Assembly: GCA_003313425.1 (NCBI GenBank)
Contig: NHZP01000025.1
Coordinates: forward strand, 1 to 64,000
Origin: Pseudopyrenochaeta lycopersici
Taxonomy: Eukaryota; Ascomycota; Dothideomycetes; Pleosporales; Pseudopyrenochaetaceae
Reading direction: 5' to 3'
DNA length: 64,000 nt
Part shown: positions 32,499 to 42,976 of the stretch, piece by piece
Numbering within the stretch: position 1 is the stretch's first letter
Layout: every line of letters begins with the position of its first letter
The notes under the pieces: generated by a model
Told to the model about the DNA's origin: nothing
What the model saw: the letters and a program-made list of their open reading frames with translations, nothing else
Databases searched by the model: none
Program-made: the position numbers and the translations under genes

Positions 32499-35467
32499 CA
32501 GGCATGTAGGTAATAATTATGTTATATTATATAGTTATATTGTTAGATAACTACATAATACATAACTGTAACTGCCTCAGGCAGTTATGTTGCCTAAGTT
32601 ATATAGTTATATAACTCTACAGTATCTTTTGGTGTTGCTGGCCGCTGCATGGAGATGTGAGGTGTCAAAGTTGCCAGGTAAATCAAGGACGCTCGAGCCC
32701 ATTTTACCTACAAAAGGGGCTAGTTTTAAACATATTCCGTCTGTGCGCGCGTCGCTTGGGGACTCTATGTCCCGTACCGACCCCTGAGCCCTGCCAAAAG
32801 GGTAACATCTGCACTCTGCCATCCACATCTTTTTGGTCCCTCCCTGCATTTTCAAATACACTATGGATAGCACCCAAAGAACAACTAGGGCTTCTCGACG
32901 AGCCCAAGAAGAAGCCAGCGAAGAACTCTCAACGATCTCCGAGCTTGATTCGCGCGACTTTGACGACTTAACGCTTGCCCGCAAGGACACGCACCACCAA
33001 GCCGGTATACCACAAAAAAGGCGCCGGAGAGCACGGGAGGCAGATGAACTTTGGAGCTTTGCATTAGATGAGCCTCCTGAAGGCAAACCACAGCGTGGCA
33101 ACTCGAATCAAGAGATCTTTTACTGCAGGCGGTGTAGAAAGGGACTTACTAGTGCAACTGCCTTCCGCCTGCATCTCCGGACAACTCACGGCCTGCATAT
33201 TTTATCGAATAAGAAACCAAAGGTGGAAGAGGAGTCGAATCGCCTCGCTGCTAGCTTTAACATCCAGCAACAGCGTGCAGAGAGTACAGCGGAGGCCCTA
33301 AAGGCTCGAGTTCTTCGCGATTCGGTGAACCAAGCTGACTGGCTAAACGTACTGGTTATGATGATAGTCAACCACAACCTCCCTCACACGATAGTCGAGT
33401 GGCCTGAGTTCCACCTCCTCATGAAGATATCAAATTACACACTGGTTGAGCGCGACGGTCCGGTTAAAAAGTCTCGCTGGTCTGTTAGAAAGCTGCTAGG
33501 AAAGACATATAAAGTTCAAAAGGAAGTTATTAAGCAAAAGCTTGCTGAATCGCTCTCTAAAATACACTTTACTACGGATATTTGGACCTCACCAAACAAG
33601 AGCCACTACCAGGCGATTACGGCTCACTTTGTGGACAAGCTAGGGAGGTTGCAGAAGGCTACATTAGCTCTTCGTGAGCACAAGGATGGTCATGGTGCTG
33701 ATGAACAGGAGCAAATATTCTTTAAAGTCCTGCAGGAGTACGAGATTAACGAAGAACGGTTAGGTTATATTACTGGTAGGCATTAAATCTAATAATAAAA
33801 CCCTTCGAAGTCTATTTAATGGCTAATTGCCTATATACAGGAGACAACCACGGTTCAAATGATAAGATTTGCCGCCTTCTCGCTCGTCGCTTCCAACACT
33901 GGGGCGCTCAGCAACACCGAATTCGATGTATGGGTCATATTCTTAACTTGGCTTGCCAAGCCTTCCTCTTTACAAGGAATAAAGATGCGGTAGAGCTAGC
34001 TATTAAGGCAGCAGAGGAGCTTCGGCAAGAGGAAGAGAGGCTTGGACTTCACTCAGAGGACGAGTATGATCAGAATGAGACTACTCAGGAAGAGTGGAGA
34101 AAGTTTGGTCCACTAGGAAAGATCCACAACGTCGCTGTATGGCTCCGTCGCTCACCATGTCGGTATCAAAGATTTGTTGAACTAGCTGGAAGAATCCTCC
34201 CCCGGGACAATGATACGCGCTGGAATTCATGGCTAACAATGTTGGAGGCGGCAATTCAACTAGAGAACTACGTAAGAGTCTTTATTGATAAGAACTGGGA
34301 TGATATGCAGAAGAACTTTATCGATCGCGATGAGTGGGAGAGCTTGAAGGAGACGAGGGATATTTTAAAGCCCTTTCGCGACACTACCGCCATTCTCGAA
34401 CGGGATAATGCGACGCTCGATCAGGTGCTAGAGTCAATGGATTACCTTATCAGCCATATTAAAACGAAGCAGAGCGAGCATACGGCCGACACAAACCTCT
34501 CTGCATCGCTTTTGTCCATGTGGTTCGCATTTGACAAGTATTACAAACTTACCGATCGAACACCTGCATACGCTGGCGCACTGCTTCTTAATCCTACCTT
34601 CCGGAGACGATATCTTGAGGATGAGTGGAAAGCTGTTGAAGAAGTTTACCCAGGTACGATGGATCGGGCAATTGACGCCGTACGGAGATTGTGGATGAAG
34701 GAATATAAGTTTGTGGCTATTCCATGTGAAGCTTCAACGCCAATTGACCCAGAGTCCATTACCAATGCCCTTGAACGACACCGATTTGAAAGGGAGATGG
34801 CTAGGTCTACATCATCAGATGAGTTTAAGCAGTTTATTGAGGTGATTCTTATAGGATCTTGCTGCCTACAACTTTTACTAACATCTTTCTCTTATAGGGC
34901 AACCCCATACCGAGTATTGCTGGCTCTGCCCTTGATTGGTGGCTCGAACCTACCCAGCGTAAGAACTTCCCACGCCTCTCACGCATGGCGATCGATCTCC
35001 TCTCTATCCCAGCGATGTCGGCCGAAAGCGAACGCGTATTCTCCGGAGCCAGGCGTACAATAACATGGGAGCGACACCAACTTGGCGCTGAGGTTGTTGA
35101 GCAGAGTGAGTGTTTGAAGAGCTGGATTAGATTAACAGCTAGGGACGGAAGGACAATGGCAGGTGATTTGGCTAGGGAGGTGCTGGAGGAGAGTAATGCA
35201 ATGAGAGATGAAGCTACGGCGGCCGTGCCGGTGCTAGAAAGCCTCCTAAGTCTCTCTACATCGGCGGAGACTTCCTAATAAAGAAGTTTATATAAATATT
35301 GGCACCTATTTTGAGCTTCATGCATTCATCTCACTTTTTCGAAGGGCTTACTAACCCAGTCTTGGCATTTTAGGTAACTATATAACATAATATAACTGCC
35401 CTCAAGCGGTTATTATATAACTGGAACTGCCCTTCCAATTATGTTATATAAGTTACCTACTACCCTG
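32499..35467 (+). mobile_element. hAT transposon copy 2 (about 2,969 bp), no target duplication
   Basis: Left end CAGGCATGTAGGTAA and right end, reverse-complemented, CAGGGTAGTAGGTAA (12 of 15 match), followed by AT-rich subterminal palindromes rich in GTTATAT/ATATAAC and (A)ACTGCC. The flanking octamers ACTTGAAT (left) and CCCGTCCG (right) do not match, so the ends may come from different insertions or one flank was lost. The left flank is pogo transposase sequence; the right flank is not. Confidence 0.8.
32863..35278 (+). CDS. hAT transposase, apparently intact, two introns
   Basis: Exons 32863-33775, 33841-34841 and 34898-35278 give 764 residues with no stop or frameshift; introns are 65 nt (GTAGGC...CAG) and 56 nt (GTGATT...TAG), phases 1 and 0, both closing correctly. 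Domain order: BED finger (FYCRRCRKGLTSATAFRLHL, then RTTHG); RNase H-like core with FTTDIWTS (first Asp), ERLGYIT/GDNHGSND (second Asp) and RCMGHILNLACQ; KFGPLGKIHNVAVWLRRSP; DTRWNSW; and hATC with ALDWWLE, LLSIPAMSAESERVFSGARR (catalytic Glu in ESER). I chose ATG 32863 because the upstream frame only offers a TTG. This is the best-preserved transposase gene of the window and could be a source of activity for the related ends. Confidence 0.93.
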
Positions 35468-36067
35468 CCCGTCCGCTAGCGCACCAATTCATCTGCATCG
35501 ATCAGCTCATCGTCTGAGCGCCAGGACATAAGCATGCGCTAGAACTATATCCAAAATGAAACTCATCACAAAATTTCTAAGAATCCAGAATCCAGAATCC
35601 AAGCCACTTACATCTTGATAGCGTGACCATAGCTAGCTGAGTATAGTGCCACCAATAGCATTTAGAGGCCCCTCTTCGTTTAAGTTACAAAAGAAATTAT
35701 GAAACTCTAAATCTAGACCCTACATACATATCTCACCACCACCTCAACCACACTTCGCCATTCACATTGAAGCGAGCCCTGTACGAGTCGGAAGCCTCCG
35801 TCGTGTACAGCATAGTTTCATGGTATCTCATTACCCCACCGATACCTGTCTCCTGACTGTTACCCCGCCCACTTGCTTTTCATCGCAATATAACAGCCTT
35901 GCGAACTGACATCTCATATATGGTTCGCCCAAAAAAAAATCCCAAAAAAAGATCCCCGCAAGCCCATTAAGGAATCCTCTCCAGAAACGGCCTTCACATC
36001 TACATCGCCAGGTGCCTCACCACATCAACACGCCCCCTCCGAAGCCCTAAAGGCTGCCGGTGGTGAC
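35468..36067. other. upstream region of the 36068 gene, with an A-run frame break
   Basis: An ATG at 35920 starts MVRPKKNPKK but stops after 17 codons. The frame of the 36068 gene is open back to about 35950 (DPRKPIKESSPETAFTSTSP). One extra or missing A in the runs at 35931-35939 or 35944-35950 separates the two. Confidence 0.5.
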
Positions 36068-37518
36068 ATGTCTATCTTTTTCATAGCACGCGTACCGCCC
36101 CTTAACAGATTTGGATCTCCTGAAGAGCAACAAATCAAAGGCCTCAATTTCGAGACCATTGCAACAGTCAACTTCCCTTCACTAGCTTGGTTGCACAACC
36201 CTGAATGTGCGACTTTTCAGCCCAAAGAACATGACGAGAATATCGGCTCAGCACCTTTTAGTCTGAACCTGTCTATCTATGACCAACCAGTCATTGATCC
36301 GTCAGACTGGAACGATCAGTGCTTCGTCCTCTATGGGATAGTTCACCCATACGCATTGACATGGGAGATTGGTCCCAACAACGACTCGGACGCACCCGAT
36401 GAAGCACAGGATTACACGATCCCATCTCTCATTGTCCGTGATCAATGTTACCAGCCGTATATTCATCCCCCAGCTTCCTAACCTTACATACACTGACTTT
36501 CACTTACTTTACAGGATTGACCCCCGCATGTTCAATACAGCAGACTGCTTCCCCAATATCTCGCCCATTGTCACTTTCACAGGCCCCATAATTGGCTCAG
36601 GCCTAACATTACTCCATAAAGACCCCGCATTTGGTCTCTCAGACAGACAACAAAAATGCTGCGGCTTCGTACAGCTTTCAACCTTCATCAACCCGGGCAA
36701 CCCAGCCAAGCCCCCTTTCAGAGGTTCCCATCAGTTCCAGGTCTTCGTGATCTTCCCCACTCATGTGAACCCTTGGATGATGCGCTGCAAGAAGATGGCG
36801 GATAGGCCTAACACGCAGTTCCAGGCTAACACAACGATCAACTGCACAGGCAGAGTTATCGGTTTTCTTAACCACGATGTAATGCTTCACCCGCCACAAC
36901 TTCCACAGGATTACGTTTTTATCGTCGTTCCTGACTCCTGGTCTTTCCTGGAAAGACCAGGTCGAAGTACTATGTCAATGTCACTCTCAACAGCCTCTTC
37001 AGCTAAGCAGTCCTCCTCAGACCCCCGGTCCAACTTTCTGTCCCCAGCCAAACGTAAATCTGATCAGCCCCCCGAACCAATCACTCCCGAAGCCCCCTCG
37101 AGGGATGGTAGGATTGCAACCATACTGCCATGTGAGATACGCTGGCAAACTACCTATTGCCTTGTTCTAATTTGCAATCCAAGCACAAACACGTGACACT
37201 CCATACACAGAGGATATGTCACCACCGCCAAAGCGCTCACGTATAGAGAGCACGGAAACGACATTTCCCGATACAAACTCGTCATCTCCGAGTACTCTCG
37301 ACGAACAACCACATCCTGACTCCCTAAAGAATCAACAACCAGCGATAATAATGAACAACAAGCATGATAACACTTCAACACCATCAAGTCCTACCCATCC
37401 CCCTACCATTAATTTCAATCAATCTACTCTCTCCGAATCTCCAATTCAATCTACGGAGGAAACGACAAGACCACATCGAACTCGTCAGCCTACGAAAAAA
37501 GTATTAAACGTTGACTAA
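36068..37518 (+). CDS. unrecognised 446-residue protein, three exons
   Basis: Exons 36068-36456, 36515-37131 and 37184-37518 total 1,341 nt in one frame; introns are 58 nt (GTATAT...CAG) and 52 nt (GTGAGA...AAG), phases 2 and 1. The N-terminal two thirds look like one globular domain (SIFFIARVPPLNRFGSPEEQ; NFETIATVNFPSLAWLHNPE; WNDQCFVLYGIVHPYALTWE; FRGSHQFQVFVIFPTHVNPW; VIGFLNHDVMLHPPQLPQDY). The C-terminal third is disordered and Ser/Pro/Thr-rich with a basic stretch (SPPPKRSRIES) and ends HRTRQPTKKVLNVD. I know no family for it. It lies between the two halves of a pogo-like element, which raises the possibility that it belongs to, or was carried by, a mobile element. Confidence 0.6.
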
Positions 37519-37604
37519 ATGAGTCCAGGAAAACAACTCTGATTGGATCATTGAAACTGGTGTCCGCCACATACCATGCTTTCTACCAAGCTAAGCTCGT
37601 CAAT

Positions 37605-37900
37605 AATGAACACAATTACAATTACCTGGTACAATTACCTGGTACTGTCAGGGTTCGGCTGCGACCTGGTTCAGCAGCGATGCTCGAGTAACGAATAGCA
37701 ATAGTATTAGCTTAGCTAGGGACGAGACTAGATACAAGACGTAGCACGAAGAAGGAGAAAAGGGTTTCACGTCCGTGATCCCTTCAGGATCACGGTTCTG
37801 CGTTGATCCGCTCCGGATCGTCGTGTCCGTGCTAGCGTGTCGCGTGGTCCCGTGACAGGTACAATTACCTGGTACAATTACCTGGTACAATTACCTTTAC
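37605..37900. repeat. 13-bp minisatellite (GGTACAATTACCT) split by a solo LTR
   Basis: About two and a half units before 37646 and three after 37857, continuing in the same register once the LTR and one copy of its 5-bp duplication are removed. Confidence 0.85.
37646..37857. mobile_element. solo LTR (212 bp)
   Basis: Begins TGTCAGGGTTCGG and ends GTCCCGTGACA: TG...CA ends with the short inverted repeat TGTCA/TGACA, flanked by the exact 5-bp duplication GGTAC (37641-37645 and 37858-37862). Size and ends fit a solo LTR left after recombination; no internal domain or second LTR is present. GGTAC also occurs in the host minisatellite, so part of the match is given by the target. Confidence 0.75.
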
Positions 37901-38203
37901 CTTCGTTCCTCAAGGCTGTTCTCAGCTAATCGCCCTGCGATTTGCGCTTCCTGTTCCTTAAGTTAATTAGTCTAGAAACATGTAAATTAGTCAGCGGGAT
38001 AATGTTCTAAAACTGTCACTTTTCTAGCATATCGGTCTCCGACAAGCTTTACTGTGATGTTGGTTGTGCTGTGGATCGTTCCGTTACCTTCGTCAAACGA
38101 CCTTTCGTTGATACCCCACTGTCTAGCTTACCTGCCCGTTTCGTACCTAACGTGCATCCCTTCGTAACGGAACAACCGCCGTAACGGACAAAATTGTAGG
38201 TAA
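37901..38203. other. intergenic, nothing seen
   Basis: No frame or repeat that I can support. Confidence 0.45.
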
Positions 38204-38990
38204 CTACTTGGACTTTGCAGCAATACAAAACTCTGTACACGCGTTAATAATCTGAAATTCCTCTTGGCTTACATACTCAGATGACCTCTGAACCCGTCCA
38301 CGTGCATCAATACAAAAATTACAGTCGTATAGTCGCTGGCCCTTCCAATCCGCAAGGAGAAGTTCTTCATAGCAATAGCGAACCTTCCCCAACACAGAGC
38401 CACCGCCATCATGGTTCGCTGGCATTGCTTGCACGACTGGTCACTAGAATTTGTAGCAATAGATTTCTTAGCTTTCTTAGCTTTGCTTGTCTTTTGGTGC
38501 GATTCCTCTTTCAGCGGCTTCCGGTGCGCACGGCTGGCCATATGTGCCTTCAGAGCATGGATATCCTTAAAAGAGATGTCACAATTGCAACACCGGAATT
38601 CAGAAGCGTGAACTTCTGTTTCGCGATGCTTTGTCGAAGCTCTCCGGCTTTCGAAAGGGATGTCGCATTCCGAACAGAAACAGTGTCCTGTCGCAACGCG
38701 ATGGTCCTCAAGAATATCCAGGCGCTCACAGACCTTGCCGCAAGAGCCGCATTTGCGGATTCGAACGTCATACTGGCCTACCGGTGGATGCTGGCAAGAA
38801 CGATTGCAGACATGTGAAGGGAAGTGTCCTCGCGCTCTTCGATGTTCCTCTAGATCAATTGGTTTCGACTAGGTGCGGCCACAGAAACATTCCAGCGGAC
38901 AGGTTGAGCGGATAGTTATTTTGGTAATCAATTCAATCAAAGGTAAATCGTCCGAGGCAATTAAGATCACCCAAAGGCGACTTCTGGTGA
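38204..38990 (-). pseudogene. C2H2 zinc-finger protein, broken by one TAG and one frameshift
   Basis: The minus strand from about 38990 reads ASDDLPLIELITKITIRSTC, then LECFCGRT, an in-frame TAG (38871-38869), SKPIDLEEHRRARGHF, CNRSCQHPP, CGSCGKVCERLDILEDHRVA, CFCSECDIPFESRRASTKHR, CCNCDISFKDIHALKAHMAS and a basic tail (KKAKKSIA). That is three to five CxxC...H fingers of the array type seen in fungal nuclear proteins. Beyond SCKQCQR near 38430 the sensible frame changes; the other frame gives VRYCYEELLLADWKGQRLYD and ends at 38204. So a single stop and a single shift interrupt an otherwise open gene. No start codon is fixed. Unusual splicing instead of decay is possible but I find no good GT-AG pair. 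Confidence 0.6.
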
Positions 38991-39143
38991 TAAAAAGACG
39001 TGAACGCGTATCAGGAAGATATGAACGGACTCATGAAGACCCGCATCAAAAGGTCCTCGGTCATTTTGATGGGAAAGAGAGTTATCCATGATATTGTTGG
39101 AATGAATGGACAGCTGTGTTACTTGCTAATGTCATCTCCACCT

Positions 39144-39632
39144 TCATGACGAACGCTGATAGGAAGCCGCAATAGTTGGGGAGGGGTACAAGATCTCGTA
39201 CTTTGTCTTTGTCTGCTCTACTAGCTCAAACCAGCTACTAAAGTTGGACCGCCAATTCAGCCCAACCTGTACTCCACCACGCGCACCTAGCAGCTTATTA
39301 GCCATATCACGTACAGCTGCTAGAGCTGGCGCAAATCCACGTCGACCTAAGTCTAGTATATGTCCAATAATCACCTCCTCTTCTAGCTGGGTGAGTCTCT
39401 TTGAGTGGGGATGGCAATCGCGTCGGGTAGGTCTTCCAGCGCGTCGGTTGCGCAGTGTTGATTCAGTGACATTATAGACTGCAGCAGCTGGCCGAGTGCC
39501 TTGAATTTGTTTAGAATTAATAGCTAAGATAGCAAGCTGGATATCTCCTTCTTTTGAAGGCAATTGAGAAGCGTTTCGTGGAGCCATTGTACATAAGATG
39601 AGACAAGTGCGCAAACTTGGTGGGGTGCGCAA
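39144..39632 (-). pseudogene. pogo/Fot1-like transposase, N-terminal DNA-binding half
   Basis: The frame includes an ATG (MAPRNASQLPSKEGDIQLAI, about 39587) and the double helix-turn-helix of pogo-like transposases: a psq-type HTH (IQGTRPAAAVYNVTESTLRN, RRAGRPTRR) and a CENP-B-type HTH (LTQLEEEVIIGHILDLGRRG, FAPALAAVRDMANKLLGARG, then VGLNWRSNF). It reaches WFELVEQTKTKYEIL and then leaves the family pattern (frameshift or breakpoint) just before the place of the first catalytic Asp. Compared with a full protein, about 50 residues between NF and SSWFEL are also missing. Same strand and compatible order with 31611-32498. Confidence 0.8.
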
Positions 39633-39650
39633 CTCGCTTGTTGAGTACGT
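39144..39650 (-). mobile_element. right (N-terminal) half of a pogo/Fot1-like element
   Basis: Ends at 39650 beside a TA (39651-39652); reverse-complemented it begins ACGTACTCAACAAGCGAGTT and continues GCGCACCCCACCAAGTTTGC, pairing with the left end at 31322. The inner edge near 39144 is not defined. Confidence 0.65.
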
Positions 39651-39846
39651 TATTTAATGATGCCATGACTTGCAACGTGCTCCATAAGCGAGTCGGCCAT
39701 AGAGGCGAGTCGAACACCCTGAAACACACCTGATGGACATGTTACAAGCTTCGATTATAAGCCAACTAGCAGGATTGTCTTAATGAGGATAATACATCTA
39801 AGCACACCAGCACGGTTGGCCCTTGGACAGGCTGACAGGCCAATAT

Positions 39847-40641
39847 TTATCTAGTCGGCGACCGCTGCGACGCAGATAGCTCCACCGGAGCTTGCTGTCC
39901 CGGCAGCTCTCTAATATGGCTGTTCTGCGCCGTTCCGTCGTCTGCTTCGTATACAACATGACTGTCGTCCAATTGGTACTTTCTGTCTACTCCATATCTT
40001 TCGTGTGTAAGATACTGGTTCTCATGCTGTTCCTGGCGTTTCTGGCGCAGGACGTACCAGGCGAGGAGCGCCAGAAGAGCCATAGCGACCACTCCCCCCA
40101 CTACGCCTCCGGCAATGGCACCAACTGGAGTTGAGGGCTTTACCGTCGATGGTGAGTTGGTAGGTGTTGCTGCTGCGGAGACGGGGGCGGAAGGGGCGGT
40201 AGATGCGGTGGATGATACAATAATAGGAACTAAGCCCTTGTGGTAAGCAAACAGTAAAGTAGAAGCGCCTGAGGTTTCTATACCTTGACCAGCACGAATC
40301 GTAGGCAAAATTTCATCACCCTCCTCAAACTGAGATCCTGGTTTTGCGCAACCGTTAGTCGCTTTCCTATTATAACCTGGTAACCCATGTTCGCAGCAAA
40401 AGTAACCCCCATTATTAAATAGATCCCATGTCGCGTTTGCGCATTGTGGCTCCGGCGCTGCTAGCAGTGCTTCAGTGCAATTGTTCCCCGGCGGACAGCA
40501 GGAGAGGTTGTATTGTGACGGACATTGCAATCCAGTAGGACAGCAGCCTCGATATGGGGCTCGTGTTTGGCCACAGTCGACTTCGAGGCCAGAAAGACAG
40601 GTGCCGTTGCGACGGATTGCAAAGCCTTGTTCGGTTGTCAT
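39847..40641 (-). CDS. single-pass membrane protein with cysteine-rich outer domain (264 aa)
   Basis: Start chosen at ATG 40641 (MTTEQGFAIRRNGTCLSGLE); the upstream frame offers only TTG. Residues about 14-110 hold 14 cysteines in a fungal knottin-like spacing (CGQTRAPYRGCCPTGLQCPS, SCCPPGNNC, YFCCEHGLPGYNRKATNGC). A Ser/Thr/Ala-rich stalk follows (STASTAPSAPVSAAATPTNS), then one membrane helix (VGAIAGGVVGGVVAMALLAL, ALLAWYVL) with a basic stop-transfer (RQKRQE) and a polar cytosolic tail. This plan is common in fungal cell-surface sensor-like proteins; a clear signal peptide is not visible, so the true first exon may lie upstream. Function unknown. Confidence 0.7.
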   Translation of the reverse strand: MTTEQGFAIRRNGTCLSGLEVDCGQTRAPYRGCCPTGLQCPSQYNLSCCPPGNNCTEALLAAPEPQCANATWDLFNNGGYFCCEHGLPGYNRKATNGCAKPGSQFEEGDEILPTIRAGQGIETSGASTLLFAYHKGLVPIIVSSTASTAPSAPVSAAATPTNSPSTVKPSTPVGAIAGGVVGGVVAMALLALLAWYVLRQKRQEQHENQYLTHERYGVDRKYQLDDSHVVYEADDGTAQNSHIRELPGQQAPVELSASQRSPTR

Positions 40642-40817
40642 AATGTTGTGAGCTGAAGATTGAAGAGTGGGACAACTTTCATAGTTGCTAGCTCGTATTA
40701 GCAATAAGCCGGAGACTCTTCGGCTGGGAAAAGGGACTACCGAGGCGGACTACCGCCTTGGCACAGCCAATGCGCCGGATCCACTCACCTGGTTTCAGAA
40801 AAAGAGCCCACTCAGTA

Positions 40818-42953
40818 ACGTGTTCCACCACCTAATGCACGTCCCCACCTGATGCACGCGAACACCAAATTTCATCAAAATTTCAACGCGTAACAACACC
40901 ACGAATATTAACGATATGGAGGACGCGCTTGCTGCACTGCAATCCTTGAAGCTTGGAGAATCGTTCTGTTACGCGGATGTTGCAAAAAAAAATGGTGTTG
41001 ACCGGTCAACGCTGTCGCGCCGTCATAGAGGTGTTACTCGGAGCCATGCATCTAAAATCGATAACAGCAAATTACTTAACACCACACAAGAAGCTGAGCT
41101 TATAGAGTATATTCATAAGCTTTGCAGACGTGGATTACCTCCTTCAAAGCCTATGATTCGAAATTTCGCATCCCAAATCGCTCAAAAGCCAGCAGGCAAA
41201 AACTGGGTTGACCGCTTCGTCGCACGGCATAACATCGAGCTCATATCTCACTGGGCATCCACCCTCGATCGTAACCGCTTCAAAGCTGATTCTGCCTTCA
41301 AGTATAGCCTCTACTTTGAGCTCCTAAAGCAGAAAATTACAGAATATCGTGTTGATAGTCGCTATATGTACAATATGGATGAGAAAGGCTTCCTCATTGG
41401 TATACTCTCTAAGAGTAAACGCGTGTTTTCTAGGAGCATGTATGAGTCAGGAAAACTGAGGCACATCATCCAGGATGGTAATCGCGAGTGGATTACTACT
41501 ATAGCTTGCATCTGTGCTGATGGTACAGCTCTTTCGCCAGCGCTCATCTACCAGGCTGCCACTGGTGCCATACAAGATACCTGGTTACAAAATTTTGAGG
41601 CTGCACAACACGAAGCCTTCTTTACCTCATCATCAAGTGGATGGACAAGCAACGATATTGGCCTAAGCTGGCTCAAACAAGTCTTCAATCGCGAGACTAA
41701 AGCTAAGGCACGCAGCTCGTGGCGGCTGCTCATCCTCGATGGCCACGGATCTCACGTAACTATGGATTTTATAGATTTTTGCGACAACAACAAGATACCC
41801 CTCGCTGTACTACCTCCTCATTCAACGCATACGCTTCAGCCGCTCGATGTGTGCCTCTTCGCTCCTCTCGCAGCTGCCTACCGCGATGAACTCGATATCT
41901 TTATGCACAAAGCTCAAGGATTTACCTCGATTACAAAACGCGATTTCTTCAAGTTATTTTATAGTGCCTGGCACTCAGCGTTCACTAAAACAAGGATTTT
42001 GAAGGCGTTTGAGGTTACAGGGCTCTCACCTTTTGAACCAAACGTTATACTCAAAAGGTTCAATTCTGCAACACCACGCAATGAGCGGCCATCCTCGAGC
42101 AGCAGCAGCTCCTCTGTACTCAGCGCTAGCGATTGGAGAAAGATTGAGCTATTGCTACAGCGTGCTGTTGAGGATATATACGATTCGAAGGCACAGAAGC
42201 TTAGCCGAGCGCTCCACACAATGTCAGTCCAAAATACCTTACTTCAACACGAAAATGAGCAGCTTCGAGAGGCCCTTATCAATGAGAAGAAGCGTCGCAA
42301 GCGTGGCAAAGCTCTACTGCTTCAAGCTCCAAAGGAAAACCATAGTGGAGCTGTTTTCTGGTCACCTAAGAAGATTCAAGAAGCTCGTATACGGCAGGAG
42401 CAGAAGGACCATAAAAATGAGGAGCTCCAGCACCAAAAAAGTGAGGCTATCCAGCTACGAAAGCAACAGAAACTTCTCAAGGCCGAGCAGCTTGAACAGA
42501 GGCGATTGATGAGGGTTACAGCCAAGGAAGAGCGTGAGCATTTTTAGCTTCAGAAAGCTGCCTATCGCGAGGAGCAAAAGGTCGCTCGTGAGCTTCAAAA
42601 ACAGCTTAATAGCGACCTCAAATTGTTCAAATTAGGCAAGAGACGAAGCCTCAAGCTTATTGAAGCTTCAGAGGCTGTTGTGGTTGATGAGGATCCTGCT
42701 GAGGTTGACGCAGCTGCTCATGCAAGCTCTCGCTCCGGGCGAACTATTCGACCGCCACAACGATATATTACGTAATATAAGACTGCGGAAATCTTCTATA
42801 TAGTCGTTAGATTGTGACTCTAAAAAATCTCGAAATAATAGCTATTGTTGGTGGCTGTACAGCTTCAATTATTTTGTTGGTTGCATGGTGTTGCGCGTGC
42901 ATCAGGTGGGGACGTGCATCAGGTGGGGACGTGCATCAGGTGGTGGAACACGT
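40818..42953 (+). mobile_element. pogo-like DNA transposon (2,136 bp)
   Basis: Flanked by TA (40816-40817 and 42954-42955). Left end ACGTGTTCCACCACCTAATG, then CACGTCCCCACCTGATGCACG. The right end, reverse-complemented, is ACGTGTTCCACCACCTGATG followed by two further GTCCCCACCTGATGCAC modules, one more than on the left. It carries one transposase on the plus strand. Confidence 0.95.
40916..42775 (+). pseudogene. pogo-like transposase with one premature TAG
   Basis: ATG 40916. Residues 1-50: psq-type HTH (YADVAKKNGVDRSTLSRRHR). Then a CENP-B-type HTH (LIEYIHKLCRRGLPPSKPMI, GKNWVDRFVARH). DDE core with YMYNMDEKGFLIG (first Asp), DGNREWITTIACICADG, SWRLLILDGHGSHV (second Asp) and LPPHSTHTLQPLDVCLFAPL (third Asp), then a long basic coiled-coil tail. 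All catalytic residues are present. A TAG at 42545-42547 ends the frame at 543 residues, but the same frame stays open for another 75 codons (LQKAAYREEQKVARELQKQL and so on) to TAA at 42773. The stop stands where Gln is likely, so CAG to TAG is the simplest cause. The core is complete, so the shortened protein might still work. Confidence 0.9.
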
Positions 42954-42976
42954 TAAGCGAGCACCCACCAAAATCG

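Noticed and set aside
37646..37857. A MITE with TGTCA/TGACA ends
   Set aside because: TG...CA ends, very short inverted repeats and a 5-bp duplication fit a solo LTR better than a DNA element.
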